Position numbers and translations under genes: made by a program. From an uncultured Bacilli bacterium (lineage in GTDB: Bacteria > Bacillota_I > Bacilli_A > RF39 > UBA660): a DNA stretch of 47,722 nucleotides. A model generated the notes under the pieces. That model saw only the letters and a program-made list of their open reading frames with translations, was not told the origin of the DNA and did no database searches. The stretch is from the NCBI GenBank assembly GCA_934148535.1, contig CAKPDF010000009.1, positions 1 to 47,722 on the forward strand. Direction: 5' to 3'. The first letter of the stretch is position 1, and every line of letters begins with the position of its first letter. Positions 32,001 through 41,231 of the stretch are shown here, one piece after another.

Positions 32001-33098
32001 TTATTTCATTCCAAATGCTTTCCATGGGTCGACTACACAATTTCTGCCGCCTTTTTCATGAATTTCTACGTGTAAATGAGGACCAGTTGAATTTCCAGTA
32101 TCACCTAGGTAACCAATTAGGTCTCCCTTTTTTACCGTTTTGGTAGTTACTGGATCTGTGTTACCTGGATATACTTTTCCTGGGCATGGCGGTGATCCAT
32201 TTTTTTTAGGACAGCTTTCTGTGATTGGAGTCTCTATGCCATCTGCAAACTTTAATAAATGGGCATATCTTATTGTTGTACCGTCAGATGCTGTTATTCT
32301 TACTTGATTTCCATAACTAGTTAATACTGTTTTTCCACTTACTACTTGAGTTGAATAAGTTTGCAAAAATTCTGCTTTTCCATCTATTCCTGCATAAATT
32401 GGAGTTCCAGATGCAACGCCACTTAAATCATGCGATACATAATTAGCGCATCCATCCGTTGAACCAGTGCTACCAAAGTATCCTGTTACTCCTTGAACTG
32501 GAGCAAAATAAGTCCCTTGGGTACCACTATCTAAATGTTCTGTGCCTCCAGAAGATGTTCCACCATTTGAACTATTGTTGGCTTTATCTATATCACTTTG
32601 TTCTTGTCTTTTTCCACTCAATATTTCTTCTTTTAGGGTTGATAATTCTTTTTGCATTGACTCTTTAGTAGAGTCATCACTTTTTTTATTAACGGCTTCT
32701 TCTGCCTCTAATATACTTGACATTGTTTTTTCATTTAAAGCTTTTTCGTAAGCCGTTTGGGCTTGACTATCGATAAGTGATTTTATCTTTTCAGAATTGG
32801 CATTTGTTAGGCATTCTGTATAATTTATTTTTGTGTCTTCTAAAGCAACTCCTACTACATAATTAACTATATTAATTATTGTTGGGACGAAAAACATTGC
32901 TACACAATAAATTAGCCTTTTAATAACCAATTGAAGATTTTTTTTCATATTATCGTCTTTAGATGCAGTTACATTTTTGAAAAAATCTACTCCTATCATT
33001 ATTATTAGTCCTATTGGAACTACAATAAATAATATTTTTAATATTTCCCAGATAAAGTATATTACTTTTAATACATCTGGATTAGTACATGCTTCCAT
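32001..33098 (-). CDS. Membrane-anchored M23 (LytM-type) peptidase
   Basis: 365 residues. Two N-terminal TM helices (about 10-38 and 55-84) are joined by a short charged loop, an arrangement reminiscent of small pilin-like conjugation proteins. They are followed by a coiled-coil/linker region (about 100-180), a Ser/Gly linker and a C-terminal M23 domain (about 195-360). Catalytic residues present: His280 in IRYAHL and His341/His343 in GPHLHVEI. The first metal site, normally H-x3-D, reads SHDLSG (His223, Asp224), so the His-Asp spacing is not canonical. A cysteine-rich insert SCPKKNGSPPCPGK lies at about 295-308. M23 enzymes cut peptidoglycan cross-bridges. The gene starts 10 bp after dnaE ends. 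Confidence 0.8.
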   Translation of the reverse strand: MEACTNPDVLKVIYFIWEILKILFIVVPIGLIIMIGVDFFKNVTASKDDNMKKNLQLVIKRLIYCVAMFFVPTIINIVNYVVGVALEDTKINYTECLTNANSEKIKSLIDSQAQTAYEKALNEKTMSSILEAEEAVNKKSDDSTKESMQKELSTLKEEILSGKRQEQSDIDKANNSSNGGTSSGGTEHLDSGTQGTYFAPVQGVTGYFGSTGSTDGCANYVSHDLSGVASGTPIYAGIDGKAEFLQTYSTQVVSGKTVLTSYGNQVRITASDGTTIRYAHLLKFADGIETPITESCPKKNGSPPCPGKVYPGNTDPVTTKTVKKGDLIGYLGDTGNSTGPHLHVEIHEKGGRNCVVDPWKAFGMK

Positions 33099-33108
33099 TT
33101 TACCACTC

Positions 33109-36045
33109 TCACTTTTCTAAGGTTTTATTTAATACTTTTAAGTCATTAATTATTACTTGATATGTATCATATCTTTTTTCTACTTTTCCTGTTAATCTTA
33201 TTATATCATAGTTTTTTATTTTTGGACAAGTCTTATATTCATTAGGAAACATTGTTAGAGATATTTCTCCATATTCATCTTTTCCTGTTATAAATGCCAT
33301 TACATCATTTTTCTTAGTTGTTAATTCTTTTATTCTTGATACTAATACTGTCATAGTTATTCTTTTATCATAATAATTTTTTACATTTTGAGTTGTTATA
33401 TCAGAGCTTTCTCTATATTTTGTAACGGGATGATTACTTATATAGAAGCCGAAAGTATTATATTGAATGTTTAATAGTTCATCTAAGGTATATTCTTCGT
33501 ATACTTCTATTACTGGTTCTGGTAGATCAACCATGCCAATATCTTTTGATATTTCTGCATAATTCATTATATTATCTAAGTTTTCTATTAAGGTTTTTCT
33601 GTTATAGCCTAAATTATTAAAACATCCTGCTTGGATTAAAGATGTAATAATTTTAGGGCCTATTCCTTTATTATATAATCTTACTACAAAGTCTATTATA
33701 TTTTTATATGGACCTTTTTCTCTTTCTTTTATGATGTCATCTGCAATAGAGTTTCCAATATTTTTTATTATGGATAAAGGGGCTACTATAACATTATTTA
33801 TTACCTGATAAATATTAGTACTGATATTTATATCTGGTAATGATATTATTAAGTTATTTTGTCTTATTTCTGTTATATAATCTGAGGTTTTATTAACACT
33901 GCCTATAACATTATTTAATAAGGCAGTTTCAAAGTATTTAAAGAAGTATGTTTTTAGAAATGCCATTTTATATGATACAGTTGCGTATCCTACAGAATGA
34001 GATTTATTAAATCCATAGTTTGCAAATTTTAAAATTAAATTATATACTGCAGTTGCTAACTCTTCTGTATATCCTCTTTTTACGCTTGAACTAATAAACT
34101 TTGGTTTTTCTTTTAGTAATACTTCTTCTTTTTTCTTCGACATAGCTCTTCTTAAGATGTCTGCTTCTCCTAAGGTGTAACCTGCTAAAACTTGTGCTAT
34201 TTGGATTATTTGTTCTTGATAGATAATTATACCATAAGTTGGTTTTAAGATACTTTCTAAGTTTGGATGAGGATATTTTACTTTTTCTTTTCCTTCTTTT
34301 CTTCTTATATATAAGTCTAAATTATCCATTGGGCCTGGTCTATATAGGGCAATAGCAGCAATTATATCATCAAATGATGATACTTGTAATTTTTCTAAAA
34401 ATCTTCGCATTCCATAGGACTCAAATTGAAATATTCCATTTGTTTTTACTTTTCTAAAGATTTCTAGAGTTTTTTTATCATCCATAGGAATATTAGAAAA
34501 TGTTATATTTAAATGTTCATTTTTTCTAATGTTATCTATTACTTCCGCTATAAGGGTTAGATTTGATATTCCTAGAAAGTCCATTTTAAGAAGGCCTAAT
34601 GGTTCTAGATAATCTTTTGAATATGCGGTTGTGTATATTCCTGCTGGATTTTTATATAGTGGTATTATTTCATCTAAGTTTGTTTTGCAAATTACTACTC
34701 CGGCAGCATGGATTGATACGTGTCTTGGTAGTCCTTCTAATTTTAGGGCTATTTTAAATAATTCTTTGACTTGGGTATTATCTTCAATATATTTTTTTAA
34801 TTTAAGATTTTTATCTATTGATTCTGTTAGTGTTTTTTCTGTTACTAATCTTGCTATGTCATCTGTTATGGTAGTTGTTAGTCCTAGAACTCTTGCTACA
34901 TCTCTTACTATTTGTTTAGCACCTAAGGTATTAAAAGTTATTATTTCTGCTACTTTTTTATTTCCATATTTATTTATTACATATTCTATTACTTCTTCTC
35001 TTTTAGCACTATCAAAATCTATATCAATATCGGGCATTGTTACTCTTTCGGGATTTAGAAATCTTTCAAATAATAAGTCATATTTTAATGGATCAATATC
35101 TGTTATTCCTAGAGTATAACTTACTAAAGAGCCTGCTGCTGATCCACGGCCTGGACCTACTAAAATATTGTTAAGTTTTGCATATTTTACATAATCCCAT
35201 ACTATTAAGAAATAATTACAAAATCCCATTTGATTAATTATTTTTAATTCATAGTCTAATCTATCTTGATAAACTTTGTCTACATTATCTTTTAATCTTC
35301 TTTTTAAGCCTTTATTGCAGAGATTTGTTAAGTAACTATATGCATCTATTTTTTGATCATATACTGGTAATATATTGGGTGTATAAGTAATTTCTACATT
35401 ACATAGATTAGATATATTAAAGGTATTTTCTATATCAGTAGCGTCCGCGATTTGTTCTACTTCTTCTGAACTTAGAAGATACATATTTTTATTATTTCCA
35501 AATTCATATTCTCCCAAAGTTTTTCCTTCTTTTATCATTATTAAATAATCTAAATATTTATAATCTTCTTTATATAGATAAGAAACATTATTTATAAATA
35601 CTTTGTCTTTTGTAATATGTTTTTTTTCTTCTATATTAGAGTATCCTATGAATTTAGTTTCATATATATTATAAATATCATCGTCATAATAGATATAAGG
35701 TATTACTAATATTAAATCATTCTTATATTCTTTTAAATCATCTAATGTTAAATTTCTTTCTGATATTAAAGTTGCTAATTTTATTAGATTTTTATAACCG
35801 TTATTATTTTTGGCATATAATAAAATTTTCTTATCTAAAACATCTAATTCTATACCTATAATTGGTTTAATATTATTTTTTTTACATTCTTGATAAAATG
35901 TAATAACACCAAACATATTGTTGGTGTCTGTAATTGCTAAAGAGGTGTATCCTAAAGCTTTAGCACGAGATACTAATTTTGTTACTTCATTTAAACTATT
36001 TAATAGTGAATAACTTGTTTTTACCTGTAGTGCTGTATATTTCAT
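33109..36045 (-). CDS. dnaE: DNA polymerase III subunit alpha (DnaE type)
   Basis: 978 residues, short for the family (about 1060-1160). The PHP domain comes first (1-220), but the usual HxHxxYS start is ALQVKTSYSLL here, so the metal-binding histidines are lost and proofreading or phosphoesterase activity is unlikely. The polymerase core shows GPGRGSAAGSLVSY (297-310) and the catalytic PDIDIDF (338-344), followed by the ASIHAAG-type VSIHAAGVVI, FESYGMRRFLE, GIIIYQEQ and FNKSHSVGYATVSY blocks. A C-terminal helix-hairpin-helix and OB fold end near 978. GGAGG precedes the ATG. It sits in a replication cluster with dnaI and dnaB. Confidence 0.95.
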   Translation of the reverse strand: MKYTALQVKTSYSLLNSLNEVTKLVSRAKALGYTSLAITDTNNMFGVITFYQECKKNNIKPIIGIELDVLDKKILLYAKNNNGYKNLIKLATLISERNLTLDDLKEYKNDLILVIPYIYYDDDIYNIYETKFIGYSNIEEKKHITKDKVFINNVSYLYKEDYKYLDYLIMIKEGKTLGEYEFGNNKNMYLLSSEEVEQIADATDIENTFNISNLCNVEITYTPNILPVYDQKIDAYSYLTNLCNKGLKRRLKDNVDKVYQDRLDYELKIINQMGFCNYFLIVWDYVKYAKLNNILVGPGRGSAAGSLVSYTLGITDIDPLKYDLLFERFLNPERVTMPDIDIDFDSAKREEVIEYVINKYGNKKVAEIITFNTLGAKQIVRDVARVLGLTTTITDDIARLVTEKTLTESIDKNLKLKKYIEDNTQVKELFKIALKLEGLPRHVSIHAAGVVICKTNLDEIIPLYKNPAGIYTTAYSKDYLEPLGLLKMDFLGISNLTLIAEVIDNIRKNEHLNITFSNIPMDDKKTLEIFRKVKTNGIFQFESYGMRRFLEKLQVSSFDDIIAAIALYRPGPMDNLDLYIRRKEGKEKVKYPHPNLESILKPTYGIIIYQEQIIQIAQVLAGYTLGEADILRRAMSKKKEEVLLKEKPKFISSSVKRGYTEELATAVYNLILKFANYGFNKSHSVGYATVSYKMAFLKTYFFKYFETALLNNVIGSVNKTSDYITEIRQNNLIISLPDINISTNIYQVINNVIVAPLSIIKNIGNSIADDIIKEREKGPYKNIIDFVVRLYNKGIGPKIITSLIQAGCFNNLGYNRKTLIENLDNIMNYAEISKDIGMVDLPEPVIEVYEEYTLDELLNIQYNTFGFYISNHPVTKYRESSDITTQNVKNYYDKRITMTVLVSRIKELTTKKNDVMAFITGKDEYGEISLTMFPNEYKTCPKIKNYDIIRLTGKVEKRYDTYQVIINDLKVLNKTLEK

Positions 36046-36063
36046 ATAGAATACACCTCCAAT

Positions 36064-36318
36064 CTAAAATTTCCAAAATAGATATGCTATTAATACTCCT
36101 GCTAAGGATATTATTAGGGCTAATCCCATTATTCCGGCAAATCCGTTACTATGAACTCCAATATCTGATGTAAATATTCCTGATGCTTTTCTTTTAACTT
36201 TGAATTCATGTTGTAATTTATATTTTTTTCCTTGTAAATTTACTTTATTACCTTCTGCTATTAAGGTATAATAATTTCCTTTATCATCATTAAAATCTTT
36301 TTTTAAACACTCTTTCAT
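36064..36318 (-). CDS. Small membrane protein between dnaI and dnaE
   Basis: 84 residues from ATG 36318, chosen because GTGAGG lies 8 bases upstream; an ATG at 36348 would lie inside dnaI. A soluble part (1-55), including NDDKGNYYTLIAEGNKVNLQ, is followed by a C-terminal TM helix (about 60-82). It begins 10 bp after dnaI and ends 18 bp before dnaE. I do not recognise it. A structural or membrane-tethering role is only a guess. Confidence 0.72.
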   Translation of the reverse strand: MKECLKKDFNDDKGNYYTLIAEGNKVNLQGKKYKLQHEFKVKRKASGIFTSDIGVHSNGFAGIMGLALIISLAGVLIAYLFWKF

Positions 36319-36328
36319 TCTTTTTTCC

Positions 36329-37252
36329 TCACTTTCTTCTATTTTCACTTATCATTGTCATTTGCTCTGATAATTGTTTTATTCTTTCTATAATTCTTTT
36401 TGCTTTTACTACTTCTACCCCTTTATTAGAAATACTTAAGTGTGTTTCTAATTCTTTTAGTGTCAAATTTGATGTAAAGAAAGTTGTCAGTCCTTCTTGC
36501 ATTCTGTATTGCAATATTGTTCCTAGGACTTCATCTCTATTCCATTCTGTTGTTGTTTCTGCTCCTATATCATCTAATAGTAATATTTCAACTTTTTTAA
36601 TTAGGTTAAATTTATCATTATATTCTCCATTTTCACTGAAGGAACTTTTTAAACTTCTTAAGAATTCTGGATAATATATTATTGCTACTTTATGATCATA
36701 TTTTGCTAATTCATTTAAGGCTGCTGATATAAGGTAAGTTTTACCACAACCAAAGTTTCCTGTTAAATATAATCCTTTTCTTTTAATATTATTTTTAGTA
36801 TCATCTATATATTGTTTTAACCATTTTATTGTTTCAAATCTTTTTTGATCATCTAAATCTATATTTTTCATACTTGCTTCTTTTATTTCTTTTGGAATAT
36901 CAAATAGATAAATATTTTTTTGGTAGGCATTATCTTTATCCATTTTCTTTTTATATTTACAAGGAATGTAATCAAATACTAAGTTATCATTTAATACTTC
37001 TGGGTAGCAGACATAACCAGTGTAAGAATTTTTACATTCTAAGATGTTTTTACAATTTTTACAGTTATTTAATTCAAGAGAAGTATCTTCTAATTTTGAT
37101 GTATATTTCATTAGTTCTTCTTTAGGTAATTTAAGGGTTGATACTAATTTTTTGAAAGTTATGTTTTCTCTTAAAGATTTATCAAAATTTTCTTCTAGAG
37201 AATGATTATTGACATAATATTTATCTTTTATTACATTTCCTAAACTTTTCAT
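36329..37252 (-). CDS. dnaI: Primosomal protein DnaI (helicase loader)
   Basis: 307 residues. The N-terminal domain carries a cysteine cluster (NCKNCKNILEC and YVCYP, about 59-81) like the zinc-binding helicase-interaction domain of DnaI. The AAA+ domain shows Walker A GNFGCGKTY (about 164-172), Walker B ILLLDDIG (about 217-224), sensor FFTSNLT and an arginine finger near KRIIERIK. It loads the replicative helicase with DnaB and DnaD in Firmicutes. It follows dnaB by one base, so the two are co-translated. Confidence 0.92.
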   Translation of the reverse strand: MKSLGNVIKDKYYVNNHSLEENFDKSLRENITFKKLVSTLKLPKEELMKYTSKLEDTSLELNNCKNCKNILECKNSYTGYVCYPEVLNDNLVFDYIPCKYKKKMDKDNAYQKNIYLFDIPKEIKEASMKNIDLDDQKRFETIKWLKQYIDDTKNNIKRKGLYLTGNFGCGKTYLISAALNELAKYDHKVAIIYYPEFLRSLKSSFSENGEYNDKFNLIKKVEILLLDDIGAETTTEWNRDEVLGTILQYRMQEGLTTFFTSNLTLKELETHLSISNKGVEVVKAKRIIERIKQLSEQMTMISENRRK

Positions 37253-37253
37253 A

Positions 37254-38549
37254 TTATTGATACTCCTTTAACATTTTTTCCATTTCTATTTTTTGTTCTT
37301 GTGATACTTCTTCTTTTTTTATTTCTTTATCAAACCATTCTGGAATTTTTTCTCCTACTAATTTTTTTGGAGTTTTAACTTGAATATTTTTCTTATATTT
37401 TTTATGTTCTTTTTCCGCTACTGACATTGCTTCTTCTACTGTTTCTATATTTAATCTTTTCCATTGACCGGCAATAGTTTCTGCTAATGCTCTTGTTAAT
37501 TTATTATTATTTGTTTTTAAGATATAATCTATTAGTACGTTTACTACTCCTGGTTTTAATTTATATTCTACTACTAAATCTTCTGCTAATTTAATATCTC
37601 TATTTGTAGGTTCTGCTCCATTATTTTTGCTTTTTAATAAGTCATAGGGACTTATTGTTTCAAATGTATATATCATTTTAGCTCTTTTTGAGGTATCTCC
37701 TATAGGTGATTTTAAATACTCTGGTTGAGAGTTATAAACGACTGTTGGCAATACTCCTTTATTATCAAATTGATAATAATTTCTACAGGTCTTTCTAAAT
37801 TCTTCTTTGTTTAATGTGCCTCTTTCTGTGATACAGGTTTTAATTATATCTTGTATCTTTAATGTGTCTAAATCGTATAAAAATGATAATTCTAATATTA
37901 ATTCTTTTGTTTCTTTAGTTAATAGTTTATCTTTATCAATCTTCTTTGGTAATGATTCTATTAAAAAGTTAAAGTCAAAATTAGTATTAATATTTAGTTT
38001 TAATTTATTATATTTCCTTATGTTATCATTTACTATTTCATATGATGTTAATGGTACTGGAGTAAATACTTCTGAGAATGATGAGGTTATATCTGTATAG
38101 CCTGTAGTATTAATTTTTGGAAGTTTAAAATAACTTTTTAATTTTTCATATTCTTTTTTTCCAACATTATTATATAATACTATGTTTAATATTGGGTGAG
38201 AAAAGAATTCATGAGCTGGTATTGGAGAATATAATTCATATAAGTAATTATTAATATTATCATTTTTATAAAATGTTTTTAGAAGACCTATTGCTTCTAA
38301 TTTTTTTCTTGCTTCTACAAATTCATCTAAGGACAAATGTAGGTTAGTTGTTAGATGATGGTGTGTATATTCTATACTTAGTATTTCATTTTTATCTAAG
38401 TCTGACCATAATGAATAATATAACATAATTGGTATTGGGCCTATGATTGGTAAATATAACATATTTAGTATTTTTCTATCTTCTGCGTTCATTATGCTTT
38501 TATTTACCACTACATAGGTATCTGCTGGAAGAATATTATATTTTTGCAT
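37254..38549 (-). CDS. dnaB: Replication initiation/membrane attachment protein DnaB (DnaD-like domains)
   Basis: 431 residues from ATG 38549; an in-frame GTG at 38558 is the alternative. The N-terminal winged-helix region (about 1-130, LPADTYVVVNKS and NMLYLPIIGPIPIMLYYSLW) matches Firmicutes DnaB, the helicase co-loader, not the E. coli helicase. A DnaB_2/DnaD-like C-terminal domain lies at about 290-370 (SPYDLLKSKN, AEDLVVEYKLKPGVVNVLIDY, YILKTNNN). Together with DnaI and DnaD it recruits the replicative helicase. A promoter-like TTTACT/TAAAAT (17 bp) lies upstream. Confidence 0.85.
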   Translation of the reverse strand: MQKYNILPADTYVVVNKSIMNAEDRKILNMLYLPIIGPIPIMLYYSLWSDLDKNEILSIEYTHHHLTTNLHLSLDEFVEARKKLEAIGLLKTFYKNDNINNYLYELYSPIPAHEFFSHPILNIVLYNNVGKKEYEKLKSYFKLPKINTTGYTDITSSFSEVFTPVPLTSYEIVNDNIRKYNKLKLNINTNFDFNFLIESLPKKIDKDKLLTKETKELILELSFLYDLDTLKIQDIIKTCITERGTLNKEEFRKTCRNYYQFDNKGVLPTVVYNSQPEYLKSPIGDTSKRAKMIYTFETISPYDLLKSKNNGAEPTNRDIKLAEDLVVEYKLKPGVVNVLIDYILKTNNNKLTRALAETIAGQWKRLNIETVEEAMSVAEKEHKKYKKNIQVKTPKKLVGEKIPEWFDKEIKKEEVSQEQKIEMEKMLKEYQ

Positions 38550-38559
38550 TACAACCACT

Positions 38560-38820
38560 GTCCTCTTAATAACATTTTAATATAAAAGGGGTAAAAAGTA
38601 AAGAATTTATTTATTTTTTAGGGTACAATACATAACTAATTAATTGATATTATCTAATAGAAAAGAACTTATATAATATAGTTAATTTATATAAATATTA
38701 AAATAATTAAACATAATGTACCACACAATTTAGGTTTATGTATTACGTTATGTTTGGTAAAATTGATATTTTATTTAAATGATATAAATCTTAATTATTT
38801 TTTTATTATACTAGGTAAAT
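38560..38820. other. Non-coding stretch between dnaB and the SDR gene
   Basis: About 260 bp, AT-rich. It holds the dnaB promoter and a palindrome half-site (38624-38638), with a second related sequence (TTATGTATTACGTTATG, about 38736-38752). No gene or structured RNA is recognised. Confidence 0.4.
38624..38638. repeat. Intergenic palindrome half-site, copy f
   Basis: TACAATACATAACTA matches the left arm of the 25274 palindrome; the expected right arm is degenerate. Confidence 0.4.
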
Positions 38821-39600
38821 CTACACTAATGATGCTCCTCCATCTATAATTATAAATTGTCCTTGTACATAACTAGAGGCATCTGATGATAAATAAATAA
38901 TTGTACCATTTACTTCTTCTTTATAACCTGGTCTATTTGAAGGATTTAATTTATTATATATATTTAAAAATTCATCTGATTTAAATAAAGTATTCTCTGT
39001 CATTTCTGTTTCAAATAGTCCTGGCCCTATTGCATTTACTGTTATTCCATATTTAGCATAACTACATGCCATAGCTTTAGTTAAACCTAAAACTGCTGAT
39101 TTAGAAGCATTATAAGAATGTCTTATAAATATATCTTCTTTATCCGCTATAACAGCATTTACTGATGATATATTTATTATTTTACCATAATGTTTTTCTT
39201 TCATATGTGGTACTATATATTTACTCATTAGATATATACCTTTTACATTAGTATTAAATGATTTATCCCATTCACTTTCTTCTAAGGTATCTACTCCACC
39301 TTTAATTGCTATTCCTGCATTATTTAGTAATATGTCTATATGACCAAATTTATTTATTATTGTATTAACTGCTTCTTTTACTTCTTCTTCTTTTGTTATA
39401 TCACATTTTATAGTTAGACAAGCTCTACCTACCTTTGTTATTTCTTGTTTTACTTCTTCTAATTTTTCTAATCTTCTTGCTAGTAATACTACATCTGCTC
39501 CATAGTTTGCATATGCAATTGCTGCTCTTTTACCTAGTCCAGAACTAGCTCCTGTTACTACCGCTACTTTATCTTTTAAGTTAAATAAATTGTTATTCAT
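38821..39600 (-). CDS. Short-chain dehydrogenase/reductase (SDR)
   Basis: 259 residues. Classical SDR: cofactor motif TGASSGLG (16-23), NNAG (about 92-95), catalytic Ser in IINISSVNA (about 144), YNASK (about 163-167), and the C-terminal GQFIIIDGG. An acidic/Arg pair after the second strand (LLARRLEKL) suggests preference for NADP(H). Closest to gluconate 5-dehydrogenase or 3-oxoacyl reductase-like enzymes; the substrate is unknown. It overlaps the upstream CPBP gene by 8 bp. Confidence 0.88.
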   Translation of the reverse strand: MNNNLFNLKDKVAVVTGASSGLGKRAAIAYANYGADVVLLARRLEKLEEVKQEITKVGRACLTIKCDITKEEEVKEAVNTIINKFGHIDILLNNAGIAIKGGVDTLEESEWDKSFNTNVKGIYLMSKYIVPHMKEKHYGKIINISSVNAVIADKEDIFIRHSYNASKSAVLGLTKAMACSYAKYGITVNAIGPGLFETEMTENTLFKSDEFLNIYNKLNPSNRPGYKEEVNGTIIYLSSDASSYVQGQFIIIDGGASLV

Positions 39601-40276
39601 AATTTAATCTTCCTTTCTTTAGTATTGTTATTGATATTAAAAATGATATTAGTCCTAATAGTAGGATATAAATATTAAATTCTTTTAAGAATATTGACAT
39701 TATATTTGCTGATATATGTATTAATATTGGAACTTTTATATTATTAGATTTTATATATGTTATGTTTAAAATTAATCCTAGTATAAATGCATATATTATT
39801 TTTATTAGATTTAGATGAATTACAGCAAAGATAATGGTTGCTATAATAAGTGATTTAAATTTACTATTAAATTTATTTAGATTATTAAATAATATATATC
39901 TAAATAGTATTTCTTCTAATATTGGTCCTATAAAACCAGTAGATATTATGCTTATATATAATGGTATTGTTACTTTATTTGGTTTACTAAATATAAATAG
40001 TGTTGTATTAAATATAGTAGATAAAGATATACCTAATAATATTAAAGGATAACATGATAAAAGATTTATATACTTACTTTTTATATTATATTTTTTTATT
40101 AAATATGTTATTATTAGAAGATTTATTATTGTTAATATTATACTTAATTCATTAGAAATAAATGATGTTAAATCTTTATTAGATACTAGATAATATATAG
40201 AAGATAAAAGTATTAGTATAATGTATTGTAATACATATACTATTAAAACTGGTTTTAATGATTTTAAATATTTCAT
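39593..40276 (-). CDS. CPBP family intramembrane metalloprotease
   Basis: 227-residue polytopic protein. The Abi/CPBP signature is complete: EEILFR (about 121-126, diagnostic E-E-x3-R), FAVIHLN (F-x3-H) and HISANIMS (H-x3-N). Family members cleave CaaX-type or other substrates inside the membrane, and some confer self-immunity to bacteriocins; this one has no bacteriocin neighbour. It overlaps the SDR gene by 8 bp. Note that this Abi/CPBP label is unrelated to AbiF at 25782-26648. Confidence 0.88.
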   Translation of the reverse strand: MKYLKSLKPVLIVYVLQYIILILLSSIYYLVSNKDLTSFISNELSIILTIINLLIITYLIKKYNIKSKYINLLSCYPLILLGISLSTIFNTTLFIFSKPNKVTIPLYISIISTGFIGPILEEILFRYILFNNLNKFNSKFKSLIIATIIFAVIHLNLIKIIYAFILGLILNITYIKSNNIKVPILIHISANIMSIFLKEFNIYILLLGLISFLISITILKKGRLNYE

Positions 40277-40306
40277 AATATTGTTTATATTAGAAAAGGA
40301 AAGATA

Positions 40307-41221
40307 TTAATCTTCCCATAAGTTGTTTGGATATTCTCCATTTTCTATTAATGTATGTATTTTATTTTCTAAATCTTCCATATCTTCTTTGTATGTAAGT
40401 CCTGCCCAGATACTTTCTGATACAATATTTCTTAGTAATAAATTGCCATTTGCTATATTTTTCTTAACTGTATCTGGTAAAAATACTTCTTTATCTTTTA
40501 ACACTTCCTTATCATTATGGATGAATTCTTTGAAGTCTATTTCTAACATATCCATAAAATTCTTTTGGAATCCAAATAAGTTCATTGATACTGGATGTGT
40601 TAATTCCATATCAAACTCTTCTTTAGTGTTTAAATTAGTGCAATGAGCAAGTGTGTCTTTAATTTCAATTGAACATTCTGTTATTCCTGTTACATATTTT
40701 TTATCTTCTGATAATTCTATTACTCCTCTTTTTACACTTCCAAAATTACTACTAGTTTTGATAAATGGATAAGATATCATTACTCCTTCATGCATATTAT
40801 CAGATTCTTTTAGATAGTTTGCAACTTTTTTATAAGCATCATATCCATAGAAATCATCTGCATTTATTATTGCAAATGGTCCATTTACTAACTCTTTAGC
40901 GCATAATATAGCGTGTGCTGTACCAAGTGGTTTAGTTCTATCTTTTGGTACATTAGAATCAATTGGTAGATTATTTATTTCTTGATATGCATATTCTATT
41001 AATATTTTTCCATTTACTCTTTTTTCTATAGTGTTTTTAAATACTTGTTCGTGCTCTTTTCTTATTACAAATACTATTTTATTAAAACCTGCTCTTATTG
41101 CATCATAGATTGAGTAATCTATTATAAATTCTCCACTTGGGCCTATTTCAGTTATTTGTTTTGGTCCTCCAAATCTGCTACCCATTCCAGCAGCCATTAC
41201 TACTAATGTTAAATCTTTCAT
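40307..41221 (-). CDS. Sugar-phosphate nucleotidyltransferase-like protein (paralog 2)
   Basis: 304 residues from ATG 41221 (AAGGAGG upstream; a longer in-frame start would run into the preceding gene). The NTP_transferase fold begins KDLTLVVMAAGMGSRFGGPKQ, with the nucleotide-binding LVVMAAGMGSRFGG loop and base-binding Lys. GTAHAIL, AIINADDFYGYDAY and HPVSMNLFG blocks follow. The family activates sugars with UTP, CTP or similar. Only 10 bp separates it from its upstream paralog of identical length, indicating tandem duplication. Confidence 0.85.
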   Translation of the reverse strand: MKDLTLVVMAAGMGSRFGGPKQITEIGPSGEFIIDYSIYDAIRAGFNKIVFVIRKEHEQVFKNTIEKRVNGKILIEYAYQEINNLPIDSNVPKDRTKPLGTAHAILCAKELVNGPFAIINADDFYGYDAYKKVANYLKESDNMHEGVMISYPFIKTSSNFGSVKRGVIELSEDKKYVTGITECSIEIKDTLAHCTNLNTKEEFDMELTHPVSMNLFGFQKNFMDMLEIDFKEFIHNDKEVLKDKEVFLPDTVKKNIANGNLLLRNIVSESIWAGLTYKEDMEDLENKIHTLIENGEYPNNLWED

Positions 41222-41231
41222 TTTGTCCTCC

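Noticed and set aside
39593..40276. CPBP ('Abi') protease as a second abortive-infection gene
   Set aside because: The shared name is historical. The E-E-x3-R and H-x3-N motifs define an intramembrane protease unrelated to AbiF, and no defence context surrounds it.
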